A stretch of DNA of 22,342 nucleotides, taken from contig JAYMTF010001594.1 in assembly GCA_036897485.1 (NCBI GenBank), positions 1 to 22,342 of the forward strand, written 5' to 3'. How positions within the stretch are numbered: the stretch's first letter is position 1; each line of letters starts with the position of its first letter. The stretch comes from Pelargonium nanum. Taxonomy: Eukaryota; Streptophyta; Magnoliopsida; Geraniales; Geraniaceae. The translations under genes were made by a program, and so were the position numbers. Below the pieces are notes generated by a model, which had not been told where the DNA came from, made no database searches, and worked only from the letters and a program-made list of their open reading frames with translations. Of this stretch, positions 1 through 9,800 are shown piece by piece.

Positions 1-1653
1 GGGACCGTGGCGGAATAAAATGGATAGTTCAGGGACCTCTACAGAGTTAATACCTAATATATTTTCATGGGTAAACTTATTGTATATGTAATTAGATTTT
101 GCACTTAATTCTCATCAATGTCTAATCTCCACACCACAATTCCTTGTAATATCAAAATCCTAATATGTACCCACATAACCCAGGAATCATGTGAATCAAA
201 ACTAGTAGTTTTGGAAAGTAACCAATGGATGAAAAAGCACTGGGTGTGAGCACTTTGTGTGGAACTCATTGTTTCAACTTTATGTGTGTGCCAACAAAAT
301 TGAGCATGAGCTTTCTCTTGTTTTCAACACTTGTGTGAATTCATTTCCTATTGATAGATCTCAGCTTTAGCTTTACCTCTAGGCTCAGCTGCAGGTGTGT
401 TTACATGTTGAGCATTTGTGTAAAGAGCTGTCAGGATCACCAACCACTGTATATAATGGGGATGCATGCATGTATGGCTCTAAAGTACTATATGAGTGTC
501 TTATTTCGTTGTGTTGTATTGTATTGTGTAATGTCGTGTCATATCAGATTAAATATGTCCATATTATTTTCGTGATCATTTCTTTGTACTCTACATATTA
601 TGTAAATACGTACGAAGTATATTTGATTTTGAGCGAGGACAAATTCTTATTAAATAGGTACAAAACAACCTTTATTTTATTTAAAAAGAAGTATTGCATT
701 AAACATCAAGACGGCCAAGTTGAAAGAGAGTTTGAAATTTGATTACAATCATCCGTAATGATAACACGGGCACCCATAGGCGGGTGAATAATAAGATTAC
801 AATCCAAATAAGTACTGTAACAAAATTTGGCTGAAAAATTCACCAAACGATTTCCCTTTCTACCCACATGTAACAAAATGAACTCCTCAAAATGGGAAGT
901 TCTTTCCCTACATTCTAAAATCAAAGATCTTCATAGGTGAGATTCACAATCAAAGTAAAAAAGAGAGATGATAGAACTAGCATCACCTCAACAAATGAAG
1001 TTTACAACATCTAAGAGACCCAAACTGAGACCTCCCACAATTCAGCTAAACTAGCTCCGGCCTATTAATTAGACCATAAAAAATAATTAAGACATATTTG
1101 TTTTAAGAAAAAGTAGATTATTTCAAAAAATAGAGGAGAAGATAGAGGAGACCACTTTCCACCATAATATATGAAATTTAGCATTTCCTTTTTGACTTAC
1201 AATTGCCACTTTTTTTTACTGAAGAGGGAGAAGCTTAAAGTTTTGAAGTTTGCTATAATGTGGAATTGTGAAAATTATGGACCATCTTGAATTAGGTAGA
1301 TTCAAACCAACAAATTTATAGTCAATTTATTTACAAGGATTCAACCTTTTTCTTGACCCTATTGGCTGACTGTTGACTCACTATCTCAATGTAGAAAAAT
1401 GTTATGCTCAATTTTTTGAGAAATAACAAAACACAGGCCAGAGAGCTTATACTTGGGTTGGGCTCAATGCTCATAACCAAGAGGCTAAAATTCATTTGAG
1501 ACAGTTGATCAAAAAAACAAAACACTCATTTCTTTTTTTAGGGAACACCACCATAAGTTAAACTACAATTTTCTTTTTCTCAATGGCTTTTTACTGGACA
1601 CTCGAACCTTTGAATTTTATGTTACAAAACACAAAGCATATTCATATTCAATC
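1..1653. other. AT-rich flank downstream of the transporter gene
   Basis: No intact gene is visible here. Short open frames are present on both strands, but none has a recognisable domain or splice pattern, apart from the weak LINE-like scrap listed separately. The part next to 1654 should hold the 3' untranslated region of the minus-strand transporter. A minus-strand AATAAA (plus-strand tttatt at 1326-1331) lies about 320 bases past the stop and is a possible poly(A) signal, but such hexamers are common in AT-rich DNA. Confidence 0.6.
706..924 (-). repeat. possible LINE / RNase H-like domain scrap
   Basis: A minus-strand open frame of about 72 codons contains the string HVGRKGNRLVNFSAKFC. 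It resembles the end of the RNase H-like domain found in plant non-LTR retroelements and their domesticated relatives (typical pattern HV.R.GNR.A..LAKF). No reverse transcriptase, endonuclease or poly(A) tail is recognisable around it, so at most it is a short remnant. The match is one short motif and could be chance. Confidence 0.25.
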
Positions 1654-3630
1654 CTATTGGGGCTTAAAAAAACTAATCTTAACACCAGTATCTATTATAA
1701 CATAAACACCAGCCGCAATCAAAACACCACTCAATGCCAACCCCAACACTCCTAACACCCAATTCACCCACCACACTGAGCCATAAACCTTTGGTTTCTT
1801 TATCTTCAGCCACATGAAACACGGATAGGCCAATGTCACAGGCAATGCAATTCCTCCTATCAACCCGGCCAAGCTCCCCAAGAATGGTATTGCAACGGCC
1901 ACAAAGAAGCACCCGTAGCCAAACATTCCCCGGAGAATTGCCCGGAGCCACCATGAACAAGGCTTCTTCGCCCTCACAGTGTACTGAGACTCCATGGAGT
2001 CGAACATTGGCATGGCATAGATTTGGAAGGAGCTCACAGCGTTGATTATGACACATAAGCTCGTCAGTCCTAAAATGACTCTGGACGTGTCGCGTCCATG
2101 GAAGGCGAACAAAGCTGTCAGCATGCCCCCATTTTCCGGTATCTTTCAATGGAAGAGCAAAGTTTAATTAGTTAAGAGTTTATGTGATTGCTTGAGAAAA
2201 TATGTACACAAACTTGAGGTTGAAGTAGAGGAGGAACCATGTGGCCATATGCCCAATAGCCACCAATTGCTAAGGGGAATAAGCACATTGCAATGACTGT
2301 GTAAGCAAACTTGACACCTCTCCACATAGGTAGTCTTGATGGGTGCTTTTCACTTGAAGGCATGGTGGACTGCAACAAAAGAAAGAATCAATCATTTTTT
2401 ATCGCCAATACCAACAACTGATGGCAGACTCAAACATGAGACCTCGAGGGATTCAAGCGCGTTAAACAGCTTACCCCAGTGGTTGTGGGTGAAAGTCCTG
2501 GTAATTATGGTACGAGGAAATGTCCAATTGATTTACCTGTATCTCAAGAATGAGATTGTGACCTCTTAAAGTGAAAGCAATGATTCCAATAGCATTCAAA
2601 GCACTGAAAACCCTATCGATTTCAGTGTGCTTTCTGACTGGATCGTAGGATACGCCGGGCATCCTACCCTTGGCGACGGACAAGACCCAAATGAGGGTGC
2701 AGTAGGCAACAGCAGTGATGGCGCCGATCAGTGAAACACCGGCAATGGAGTTCAAGTTTGGCAGCTGGGTGAGCAGAACTGCCGCACAAGTAAACAATAG
2801 GTACCACTCCACGGTGGTCAATGGCTCTGCGCTACACGTGCCACCGCACACAATGTTAAAGAACATCTTCATCGATGACCCTCCGATGATGATCAAGGCC
2901 ACACATGTGCCTCCTGATAGGTACATGATTGGGAACAAGACCAGCCATTTTGATAGCTTCTCACCTGGATAGCAAGAATTTTGAATCATTTGAGATTGTT
3001 CAGAAACTAAATATTTGAATTAGATTTGTTATCTATATACCGAAAGTTGCGTTGCACAGTTGAAGGTATCTGCAGTAGCGGACACCATTTTCGGCTGATT
3101 CATGGAGTTGTACTAGCAAGTATAGGGTGTAAAGCTGCCATATGAAGGCTCCGGTCAGGTTTATGACTCCCCATGTCCTGTAACGAATCAACTATCTCAT
3201 GAGTAACGGTTAATTCAACTGACAAAGTTTTAAAAACGATGTTTACTTGCCATCCAAGAATAGTGAAAGCGACGGGGAGAATAAGGGCTTGAAATCCAAT
3301 TCCTGAGCAAAGAGTGTGGAATGCTGCATAATAGGCATTTCCATTCCTAGACTCAGTGATTGGAAGCCAAGCATCCTGAGGGTCAAACTTGGTAAGTTGG
3401 AGAGCTTTCCTGAGTGGAGTGCTCAAGGGCGTAATGAACCTAGGAGTCCTAGACTTCGGAGTCTTGTTAGGACAAGCAGTTTCCACGCCATCCCCGGTGG
3501 TTAGGAGCGGTGATCGGGACAACGATGGGGAGTGGAGCTGTGATGGAGGAGTGGATATGGGCGGCTGTGGCGATGCTGAAGCCGGTCTTGGAGTTATTGG
3601 GGCAGAGCTTATTTCAACCTCCTCAGCCAT
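1654..3630 (-). CDS. LHT8-like (AATL1): lysine/histidine transporter-like 8 type amino acid transporter (AAAP family)
   Basis: Probable proton-coupled amino acid importer of the plasma membrane (Aa_trans fold, LHT clade). Five exons on the minus strand: 3630-3251, 3177-3041, 2964-2537, 2369-2238 and 2142-1654. They join in frame to 521 residues, close to the 519 I recall for Arabidopsis AATL1. Residues 1-75 are a Pro/Ser/Thr-rich cytosolic tail (TPPSQLHSPSLSRSP). Family hallmarks follow in order: DPQDAWLPITESRNGNAYYA (about 84-103), GFQALILPVAF, WQLYTLYLLVQLHE, LTTVEWYLLF, QLPNLNSIAG, FTLRGHNLILEIQ, PMWRGVKFAY, SSFQIYAMPMFDS, LAYPCFMWLKIKKP and a C-terminal FFKPQ. About eleven hydrophobic segments are expected. 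Intron 1 (3250-3178) fits only with a GC donor; the family's GWxWG then reads GWTWG. The exon 4 end is less certain: a second donor at 2214/2213 would add eight residues. Substrate specificity cannot be read from sequence. No break was seen. Confidence 0.93.
3178..3250 (-). other. GC-AG intron in the transporter gene
   Basis: On the minus strand exon 1 ends ...CTTGGATG and is followed by GCAAGTAAAC. Exon 2 starts after ...TTACAG with GACATGGGG. Joining at GC gives GWTWGVINLTGAF, matching the conserved family pattern in frame. Using the nearby GT four bases further on shifts the frame away from the family sequence. The 73-base size is normal for a plant intron, and GCAAGT is the usual extended consensus of GC donors. 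Confidence 0.85.
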
Positions 3631-3708
3631 TTCAGCTACTAATGTATTTTTGCCGGCTTTTCACCTCCTAAGCTCACAAAAACAGTATGTTTAAGCCATT
3701 ACCAAGAC

Positions 3709-3716
3709 TATAAATA
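3709..3716 (-). promoter_or_regulatory. TATA box of the transporter gene
   Basis: The minus strand reads CTATTTATAG about 80 bases before the ATG at 3630 (the plus strand reads tataaata). This suits a transcription start near 3680 and a short leader of about 50 bases. The leader contains no ATG that I can see between about 3690 and 3631 except possible ones in the AT-rich outer part. The transcription start itself is inferred. Confidence 0.55.
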
Positions 3717-4540
3717 GAAATTTCATTGTTATTAAAAAAATTATGCTTTGACATGGATAACAAGTAAAGTGGGTTTCATTTAACTGATATATGGGTTGTA
3801 TCAGTTTCACCTAAGATTACATAGTTTTGATCACCTATGTTTTTTTTCTTCCTCTTTTAAACAATTAAAAATTCCACTTGATTTATTGGACGGCTTATAT
3901 AATCTATAATCTATTAACTACTGGATCAAATCTGGATTGATTGACCAATGGAGTTAGTAAGGCCAACTTTAATTAATAGGTTAGTTCATTAGCTATTTAG
4001 TTAATTCTGAAATGGGATTGATACACTTCATATAGCTATGAATGTGGGGCTATATTAATAAAATTTTAATTAATTAATAATTTAGTAGGTCAGTCCATCA
4101 ACTATTTAGTGGACCAAATATGAAAAAATCATTAAGTAGAGAGTTAGTACAACAAAGTTTAATCGGTAGATAACCACGATAACTATTTAAAAGTAGCAAA
4201 TCAGGGTTGACATAGTTGATAAGGATTGAATATTTATCCGTAAAACTTAAATTTTATTGCTGCTGCTAGTTGTTTTTCTTGATAAGCGACTCAAATGTAC
4301 CTCCATAAACCACAAGAAACCGATATGGCTCTAGAATAGGATATGGATAAGCTACCCTAGCCAAAACTTTTTTCACCTACAAAAAATTATTGCTACGACA
4401 TGTGACAGGTCCTGATCTCGGAATGAGGTAACCTAAACTTTTTTTTCCCACCAAAAAATAGAAATATTTAGCAGTATAGGATGATTTTCTTACAAACAAT
4501 CTTGCCCAATAATGCACAAATCTGACCTGAAGTTCTTGCT
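3717..4540. other. AT-rich spacer and presumed transporter promoter
   Basis: No gene, RNA or clear mobile element is visible. The stretch is strongly AT-rich with runs such as attaattaataa. Two diverged direct copies of a roughly 27-base unit (ggttagttcattagctattt and a variant) lie at about 3976-4002 and 4085-4111. The side near 3717 should hold the transporter's upstream control region, but I see no specific site I would name. Confidence 0.5.
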
Positions 4541-5820
4541 TTATTTAGCTGCTACAGCAAAATCATTATCAGCTTTCAACTTCTCTTCAGCACTGGGATA
4601 CTTATGGTTTGAGCTGCAAGCAATAGGCAACAACGAGAAGTGAGTTTTGAAAATAAAGTGGTAATGATGGTCTGGCCAGTGACCATATGAAAATAAAAAT
4701 GTATGTTCCATTTTTTCACTTTATATGCCAAAATGTTCTACCACAATCGGGTGCTACTCATTTTGGGTATTTGGTTCCAAACATCATAGCTGGTTATGGA
4801 ATAAGAAGAGCCAAACAGAAACTAAATCCTAAACCCTACCATGTATATAGAACCAGATTTACTGTAAAGAAGTTGCATTGACATGACAATACAGAAATGA
4901 AGTTATTTTCCCTACTAGACAAACTGAAAGAGATTGAGTTTGAACCTTGGATAACTTAAAGTCTGTCAAATTAGAGACTGCGTAGTTTGGCAGTTTCTCT
5001 TGCACCAATACATACCCACCTGCAAAAAATTGTTTACTTAATCACAAAGAACAAACTTTGTTAGCATTTGAAACTGTAAGCCTTCATGTAATGTGAACTT
5101 GTGGTTCAGATGCTTCTGAAGGACTGCAAAACAAAATAAGATTTCATGGGAGCCCAATCTATTTCACAATGAGTAAGCATATCCCTATATATATTTAGTA
5201 AGTAACCCGAATGGTCTTAACTCTTGCTCTAGTCCTTGAAGCACCACAAACTATATGCTAATAAGTCTAGGTGCAGGTTACAAGCCCCCACAGACCATTA
5301 ATTAAGATGGGGACTAGCCATAAGCCATGTAGTATTGAGAAGAGATGGATTGTGGATTTTCTCGAGCGTCAAATTAAATTATATCATACATTTAATATCT
5401 ACTGGTAGATGGGGAAACAAATCTATCATGTATAGTTCAAAATTACAGCCAAACTAAACAAATAAGTAAAAATGGTGTTTTTTTCCTTGTGTATCTTTCA
5501 TCAAATTCTTATGCTCAAACGAGAAGTAACTCATCAAACCAATGTTGCCAAGAACCATGTATAACCCTACAAATAACACTTGTAACAAAATTCATATGAT
5601 AGAGTATAAAGAGATAAAAGAAATATATGCATCACAAAATTGAAAAACATGACCTTTAATTTGTGGGTATGGAAACCAGTTGAGTAGCATTTCTTTCCCT
5701 TGTAGTGTTTTTACACAGCACATATCGATGAAAGAATGTCAAAGGACGATGTGCATTTTCTTCAGAACATCCTGATTCATGACTCCTAGTAACTAATCCC
5801 AATATCAGCGCAAACTGCAT
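4541..5820 (-). pseudogene. broken intron-bearing copy of mitochondrial ribosomal protein mL41 (MRP-L27) gene
   Basis: Conserved mL41 blocks appear in order on the minus strand, split by introns. Exon 1 (5820-about 5654) starts MQFALILGL, then in another frame reads SSFDILSS, a stop, and YKGKKCYSTGFHTHK. Exon 2 (5019-4955), after a tttttgcag acceptor, reads GYVLVQEKLPNYAVSNLTDF. Exon 3 (from 4613), after ttgcag, reads LKP-stop-VSQC-stop. The plant family reads roughly SSLDILSSKRAPRDYYKGKNCKPTGFHTRKGGYV...KLPNYVVPDLTDFKLKPYVSQC (from memory). Breaks seen: one frame change and one stop in exon 1, stops in exon 3, and a lost donor after exon 2 (TTTAAG followed by TT, not GT). Retained introns (about 634 and 341 bases) point to a DNA-level duplicate, not a retrocopy. 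A working copy should exist elsewhere in the genome. The 5' leader probably reaches to about 6250. Confidence 0.85.
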
Positions 5821-6217
5821 CTTCCACTGTTCTCTCCCAACAAAATGATTAACCTAATCAAAACCAAGAACAATGCAAATCAAATTGACTTCACAGAGTA
5901 CACATTCTATATTTCATGAACTGAATCTAACATTTTAGGTTGGTACTGTCATTGTAGTGTAGCTCAATAGCTGATTTAACCTCATTTCCAAAGAAACCAA
6001 ACTTTTGAGAATTCACTGCAAAATGATAATCCAATTACATAAATTTCAGCTCTTGGAAGCAAACATATTTTATAATATAAAATTCAAGACTTTGAAGTAA
6101 ACCAAAAGGCTCACTTGGCTGCTACAGATGGTACGCTCGATGATACAATACAACGCAAAAGCTGAACCGAGATTCATAAGAGAACCTACCTTCAAGGAAG
6201 CTCCGATCGGCCGGAAA

Positions 6218-6238
6218 CGAGGGTTTTGCTTTCCCGCC
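6218..6238. promoter_or_regulatory. E2F-type site beside a telo-box-like motif
   Basis: The plus strand carries TTTCCCGCC at 6230-6238, a full match to the plant E2F consensus TTT(C/G)(C/G)CGC. Next to it the minus strand reads AAAACCCTCG (6227-6218), close to the telo-box AAACCCTA found near start sites of many plant ribosomal and mitochondrial protein genes. The pair lies in the likely old 5' leader of the mL41 copy and about 575 bases upstream of the ATR start codon. Function for either gene is inferred. Confidence 0.45.
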
Positions 6239-6405
6239 GAAATGGGGCTTTATTGATTTATCTTCCAGAAATGTCCCAAACTTTCTCACAAAAATTAACG
6301 TTTTTGCTACTGCCATTTTTTTGATGTGGCAGCTCAAAACTGGAGGTGACATTGACTTCTACAAGCCAAAATCCAAACAAGGCCTTGAAGTCTTGTGTAA
6401 TATTT

Positions 6406-6412
6406 TGGGCCT
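6406..6412. promoter_or_regulatory. site II (TGGGCC) TCP-type motif
   Basis: TGGGCCT occurs once here, between the dead mL41 copy and ATR. Site II motifs (TGGGCC/T) are typical of promoters of plant ribosomal, mitochondrial and cell-cycle genes and are bound by TCP factors. With the telo-box-like motif about 180 bases away, it matches the promoter type expected for an mL41 gene. It could equally serve ATR. A single hexamer carries limited weight. Confidence 0.35.
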
Positions 6413-6496
6413 AAACTCAAAGATAGTATACTATCTCTAAATAAATAATCCAAACCTAATTGAAACACTAAAAATTACCAAATATATTGTGTGTAG

Positions 6497-6689
6497 TAAC
6501 TATCGGAGCAGTTGGCTACGTAAGTTGCATGATTGGGACGAATGTTTGCGTTTTGCATTCGATTCTCGCTTAATATATTTTTAGAGAGAGTGATGAGTTT
6601 TAACTGTAATTTTTTCTCGAATGAAAATTAGCCTGGTAGTAGCACAACACCTCAAAGGTGGGAACTGCGAGTCTGCATACCAAAAAAAA
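6497..6689 (+). mobile_element. tRNA-derived SINE (candidate)
   Basis: The head resembles an RNA polymerase III promoter. An A-box-like GGAGCAGTTGGCTA is at 6505-6518 and a B-box-like GCATTCGATTCTCGC at 6555-6569, spaced as in a tRNA gene. A body of about 110 bases follows and ends in eight A residues at 6682-6689. Total length near 190 bases suits a plant SINE. No clear target-site duplication was found, so the exact ends are uncertain. It lies within about 65 bases of the ATR TATA box and may have changed that promoter. Confidence 0.45.
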
Positions 6690-6752
6690 CTTAAAATAAA
6701 TAAATAAAAAGGTCTCAACCCTGGGAGACAGTAATGACTGATTGAGGAACTC

Positions 6753-6760
6753 TATTTATA
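6753..6760 (+). promoter_or_regulatory. TATA box of ATR
   Basis: CTATTTATAG at 6752-6761 contains TATTTATA, 59 bases before the ATR start codon. This places transcription near 6785-6795 and leaves a very short leader of roughly 20-30 bases, ending in a purine-rich GAGAGAGAGAGGG run. The start site is inferred from TATA spacing only. Confidence 0.55.
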
Positions 6761-6784
6761 GCCTAAATAAACACATTTTCGAAA

Positions 6785-6799
6785 ATGGGAGGGAATTGA
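6785..6799 (+). promoter_or_regulatory. upstream mini-ORF (MGGN-stop) in ATR leader
   Basis: ATG GGA GGG AAT TGA sits 12 bases before the ATR start codon and is out of frame with it. It matters only if transcription begins upstream of 6785, which the TATA position leaves open. If included, it could lower ATR translation or make its level depend on start-site choice. Confidence 0.4.
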
Positions 6800-6811
6800 G
6801 AGAGAGAGGGC

Positions 6812-9800
6812 ATGGCGAGCAACCTGTCGAGTCTGGTCCACGAGCTTCGAGAGCGCATAGCAGCTTCATCATCTTCACCTTCCAACAACAACAACATTGG
6901 CGACGACGACGACGCTTTAGAATCCAGATTCCGCGCCGTTCTTCCCAATCTCATTCACGCCTACGTCGTCCCCTCTTCCTCCGGTACTTCCCTCCCTCTT
7001 TCTTCTCTACCGTCTGTTTGTTTACCGAGAACATCAAACCAAGTCTTGAAAGTAAAAAAGAGAGGATAAAATTAATGTTAAATACTTTACCTTTCATCAG
7101 GTTTTGAAATTAACCGACAATACTCGAAATTTTAAAGAGCATATATCTTTGTTTTGTGCTGTTTTGGTGATATATTGAAAAGAGTATAATAATTAAATTA
7201 AAAGGAAATAATGTAAGGACACGGAGATTGCGGTTGTAATACATTTATCAAGTACTGGATCAACTCTTTAGTTAACTGATATTGAGTGGAAATAGAGTTG
7301 TTTTTATTGTTTTGTGTGTGTGGTTTTGGTGTCCTATGGAAAGGAAAAGAGCCTATGTTTCTTGGTTTTGTTGAGGCATAGTTGCCGTAAAATTGCGTTT
7401 TACACCTTGGATACTTATGGAGTTTATGCATAATTGTAAATACAATTTTTATGGATAGCTTTGAGCCTCATGGATAATTTGAACAATTTTGATTCTATTT
7501 TTTGTTGTGTCTCTGGCAGCCAATGAGAGAGAAGTTATAGCTGTACTAAAACTCATATCTCATACTGCAAAGAATTTTCCTGGAGTCTTCTACCATGGAA
7601 AAGCCAATGCTGTTCTTCCTGTAATTGGCCGGATTCTGCCCTTCTTTGCAGAAGCTTCATTCAAGTGAGTGGTTCAGAAATTGGTGTTGCTTAATTTGAC
7701 TTATTGTGGAATTCTAACTTGTTCATTTATTGCTTTATTTGTATTCCTAGGTTTGTAGCTCTTGCTTTGATAATTCATGATACAGGATGGTATTTAAAAT
7801 ATATGATTCACCTTAGTGTTTGGGCTAAAAATGAATTGTCTGCCAACAAGTTAGTATGTCATGGTTACTTTGGAAGTATGATGGAAAAAAACTGTTGTTT
7901 TGTATTATCTTTGCCATTCATCACACATTTCTGGCAGAAGGTTGTAAATGGCTGGGGGTATGATGTCTTTCTTTCACCGGTGCCATGAGGTGAAATTGCT
8001 TTGAGCTGCTACTAGCCTACTATGAGTTTTAGCATTGATAACTTTATGAATAACTTAAATATTATATCTATTTCTGCAAAAACTATGACATATTTATGTG
8101 TTCCTTGTTACTTCTTAAATTGGTTAATATATGATTTGGTTAACACCAGAAAGGGTTTCCTTAAAACCTTTGTCAAGTCCATTCCAGTATAATCATATTT
8201 GGGAGATTTATGCTCTTCTTCTTATCTCTCAGTTTCTTTTCTTTTTATTCATTAAAGAAGGGGAAATAAATAATATGGTAATGGAATCATGGGTACACCA
8301 AAAATCCTACTTTTTTGATAATTTTATGTCATATTTAAAAATATGATCAGTATGTCAAAGCATTGCTGTTGTTGTTCATATATTTCCATTATCTTTCAGA
8401 GCACGACATGGAGTTATCTTTGAAACACTTGGAGTTCTTTTATCCTTGCTTCGTAGTGGAGCTCGAGATGCATATCGTCAGTTTTTCATTGATGCCATGC
8501 TAGCTGTTGAAGGTGAGAAAAGTTATCTGTGAAGACTACTTTTTTAAAGAGTGGTCATTTTACTTAAATAACTAAGCATTGTTGTTGTTTTCATGTAATG
8601 ATATGTCCATGATTGTCTAGTGAAGTTATGTGATAGGTAAAAATTGGCAACTCGTTATGTTGGTTGGGAAACATTCGTCGTCTGTGCTCTGTTTTGGTCA
8701 ATTATTTACCATCTTTATCTATATGATTGGATATAGACTACTTTCTATTCTTTATTGCTTCATTTACATGGAAGATTTGCATTATTGTTGCTTCTTATGT
8801 CAGGAGTTCTTACACCTCCCACTCTCTCTTAAACTGCAATGTTTTCTTTTTTAATGACTGATATGATTTTCATTGCATACCAGATCTTTTATACTTGGCA
8901 TCACTCTGCGCCGACGAATCGAGAATGACAGAATCTACAAGATTGACTTTGAAGTGTTTTTGTGATTCCTTTTCTGAAATTTCTAGTGATCCATCTCGTC
9001 TGAGTGATCTTCCAGCAAGTAATAAACCCGTTAATGGGTTTGGCATCTCAATTAATCTCACGGGAAAAAGAAGGTGGCAGCCTTTTGCAACTTGGATTGT
9101 GAAACTTCTGAGTAAATTCTTAACTGAAGGAACTTTGTTTGTAGAAGGACTCATCAATGCATCATTTGTTTCAGCTGCCTGTTCCCTTTTATGTTATGGA
9201 GATACTGATTTGCATATGGTGGGTGGCACAATGCCTTTAAGTCATTGTTGGTTTAATTCTTTTACCACATGATGTAGCAATACATTATGTTATTTGTTTT
9301 GAGACAGTTACTGATTTTTACAATGATGTGCAAGGCATGTTTTGACTTCGCACGCATCACTGGATCAGTTGTAAATTATGATGTTGTTCCTCATGAGAAA
9401 ATAATACTGTCTATATCATCCATATTAAGCGAGGACAAAGAGGGACTTCCTATATTCAGGTATGTGTTTCAGGTGGTTCAAACTTGAAAAGTATTGCTCT
9501 TTTTTAGTAGAATTCTCATTGTCATAATTTCAAGAAAAAAAAAAAAAAAACAGTTCAATGCTAAATGGCCATGGTAGAAAAACTCTGATGCAGCATTTTG
9601 CATTCTATGGCAATTCTATTGCTATATTTTTATGTCAAAATTCTACTCTCTTGTTTTCTTGATTGCGCATTGAGCATTCTAAGATAGGTTTGACTTTTAT
9701 GCAATGTTTGTACTGATTTCTAGTAATTCTTTATTTTTATATGATTTTGTTATGATAAAAATCAGAAAACCAAATGGAATTTATACGCTTATTGTTTATT

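Noticed and set aside
1679-2149. Second minus-strand open frame of 156 codons over transporter exon 5
   Set aside because: It overlaps the real exon in another frame and has no family match; the true frame gives conserved transporter motifs.
3976-4111. Pair of about 27-base similar units in the spacer, considered as a regulatory tandem repeat
   Set aside because: The copies are diverged, AT-rich and about 110 bases apart; too weak to call beyond a note.
4687-4881. 64-codon plus-strand frame in the mL41 copy region
   Set aside because: It falls in the second intron of the mL41 copy and resembles nothing I know.
6122-6352. Minus-strand open frame of 76 codons upstream of the mL41 copy, with a good donor (GAAG followed by GTAGGT)
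   Set aside because: No family resemblance. It overlaps telo-box-like and E2F-like motifs and is better read as the old untranslated leader of the mL41 copy than as coding.
8870-9157. Antisense 95-codon frame over ATR exon 4
   Set aside because: Shadow of the conserved ATR coding frame; no independent evidence.
9535-9550. Run of 16 A in ATR intron 5, considered as a retroelement tail
   Set aside because: No element body and no flanking duplication were visible; taken as simple sequence.
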